Part shown: in pieces, positions 63,463 to 64,000 of the stretch
How positions within the stretch are numbered: position 1 is the first letter of the stretch
Layout of the letters: the number at the start of each line of letters is the position of its first letter
Assembly (NCBI RefSeq): GCF_041538065.1
Contig: NZ_JBGORW010000006.1
Location: 105,697 to 169,696 of the forward strand
DNA length: 64,000 nucleotides
DNA from: Leptotrichia hongkongensis
GTDB lineage: Bacteria; Fusobacteriota; Fusobacteriia; Fusobacteriales; Leptotrichiaceae
Direction of reading: 5' to 3'
The notes under the pieces: generated by a model
What the model saw: the letters and a program-made list of their open reading frames with translations, nothing else
Database searches by the model: none
Told to the model about the DNA's origin: nothing
Position numbers and translations under genes: made by a program

Positions 63463-63491
63463 ATTTTAGCATAATAATATGAATTTGTAAA
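63463..63491 (-). promoter_or_regulatory. promoter of the porin-like gene
   Basis: Minus strand TTTACA (63491-63486), 17 bases, TAAAAT (63468-63463). The 330 bases from 63492 to 63823 are AT-rich with no feature that I can support. Confidence 0.65.
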
Positions 63492-63823
63492 GTTTTTTTT
63501 AAAAAAGTGCATTTGTAAAGTAAAACAACATTTAATAAAAAAACTAAAATCAATTTTTAAAAAGTTATTTATATACTATAAAAGCACTTTAAAATAAATA
63601 TAAAATTGTATTTATTTACAAAAACTAAAGATAAAAACTTGAATTTTAGTAAACAAAAAAATTGATATAATTATACTTTTTAAATTTAAAGTCATACTTT
63701 TGTAATAAAAAAATTTTGATTGTAAGATATATAAGTTATTAATATGAAATTTTATAATTATTTTCAAAATTTCATCATATAATTAATTCTATGTTAAGTA
63801 TACCCTATAATCTCAAAAAAAAC

Positions 63824-63874
63824 AATAGCACTATGATAAATTTATAAAAAACTTTTTATTTACCAAGTGCTATT
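63824..63874 (-). terminator. terminator of the gene ending at 63970
   Basis: AATAGCACT (63824-63832) pairs perfectly with AGTGCTATT (63866-63874), followed on the minus strand by a T-run. The loop is long, with a weaker inner pairing. Confidence 0.65.
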
Positions 63875-63969
63875 TGATTATATTTTACTTATAACTATTT
63901 TAATTTTTAAATAAATTATGGAAAATTTAAATAATTATTTTTATCTTTAAGAAAGTTCCTTACAGAAAA

Positions 63970-64000
63970 CTATTTAGTAATAGTTGCTACTACTCCTGAA
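63970..64000 (-). CDS. last codons of a minus-strand gene running off the window
   Basis: The minus strand reads SGVVATITK then TAG at 63970-63972, with a terminator about 100 bases further on. Only nine residues are visible, so no product can be named. Confidence 0.35.
   Translation of the reverse strand, partial: SGVVATITK

Overview
The window is very AT-rich and Gram-negative in character (Tat-exported peroxidase, outer-membrane autotransporters, a beta-barrel porin). Many of its genes resemble those of anaerobic Firmicutes (YueI, YitT, the UPF0210/UPF0237 pair, mannose PTS with ManO). That mixture, together with giant fusobacterial-type autotransporters, points to Fusobacteriota, most likely Leptotrichia or a close relative. 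This identification is by protein character only; no rRNA is present.

Layout. 1-5.6 kb (minus): murA, a YueI-like protein, a small membrane protein, a Xer-type recombinase, recN and nadK. 6.0-11.6 kb: a secreted orphan, then an iron-uptake operon efeO-efeB-efeU-tatC-tatA that carries its own Tat translocase for the Tat-dependent EfeB. 11.6-14.9 kb: an IS graveyard with two decayed IS630-type copies around a cyclase gene and a frameshifted pspC. 14.9-19.7 kb (minus): an accessory island with a WYL regulator, a degenerate FtsZ-like protein and three members or remnants of a PD-(D/E)XK family. 19.8-32.8 kb: cbiT, UPF0210/ACT pair, sppA, yitT, ahpC with a stand-alone AhpF N-terminal domain, rnhA, fabG, rlpA, a polysaccharide deacetylase and argS. 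33-35.6 kb: an autotransporter followed by a tiny convergent locus that looks like a par/Fst-style type I toxin-antitoxin. 35.9-42 kb: cobC-cobS divergent from sirC-hemB-trkA-trkH. 42.5-49.2 kb: a 2,227-residue autotransporter. 49.4-55.2 kb: small metabolic genes, two paralogous secreted proteins, cbiG and cobJ. 55.4-58.7 kb (minus): a mannose-family PTS (manX-manY-manZ-manO). 59-60.5 kb: YciI and flavodoxin-like genes divergent from an HxlR regulator. 60.7-61.0 kb: tRNA-Ser(TGA), tRNA-Ser(GCT), tRNA-Arg(ACG), followed by an integrase remnant, a possible structured RNA and repeats. The window ends with a porin-like gene and the last codons of another minus-strand gene.

Working together: cbiT, cobC, cobS, sirC, hemB, cbiG and cobJ are pieces of one tetrapyrrole/cobalamin pathway scattered over several loci. 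Five copies of a roughly 105-bp element have termini matching the ends of the local IS630-type element, so they look like MITEs of it. The two observations I rate highest are the putative type I toxin-antitoxin at 35.6-35.8 kb and the WYL / FtsZ-like / nuclease island at 14.9-19.7 kb.
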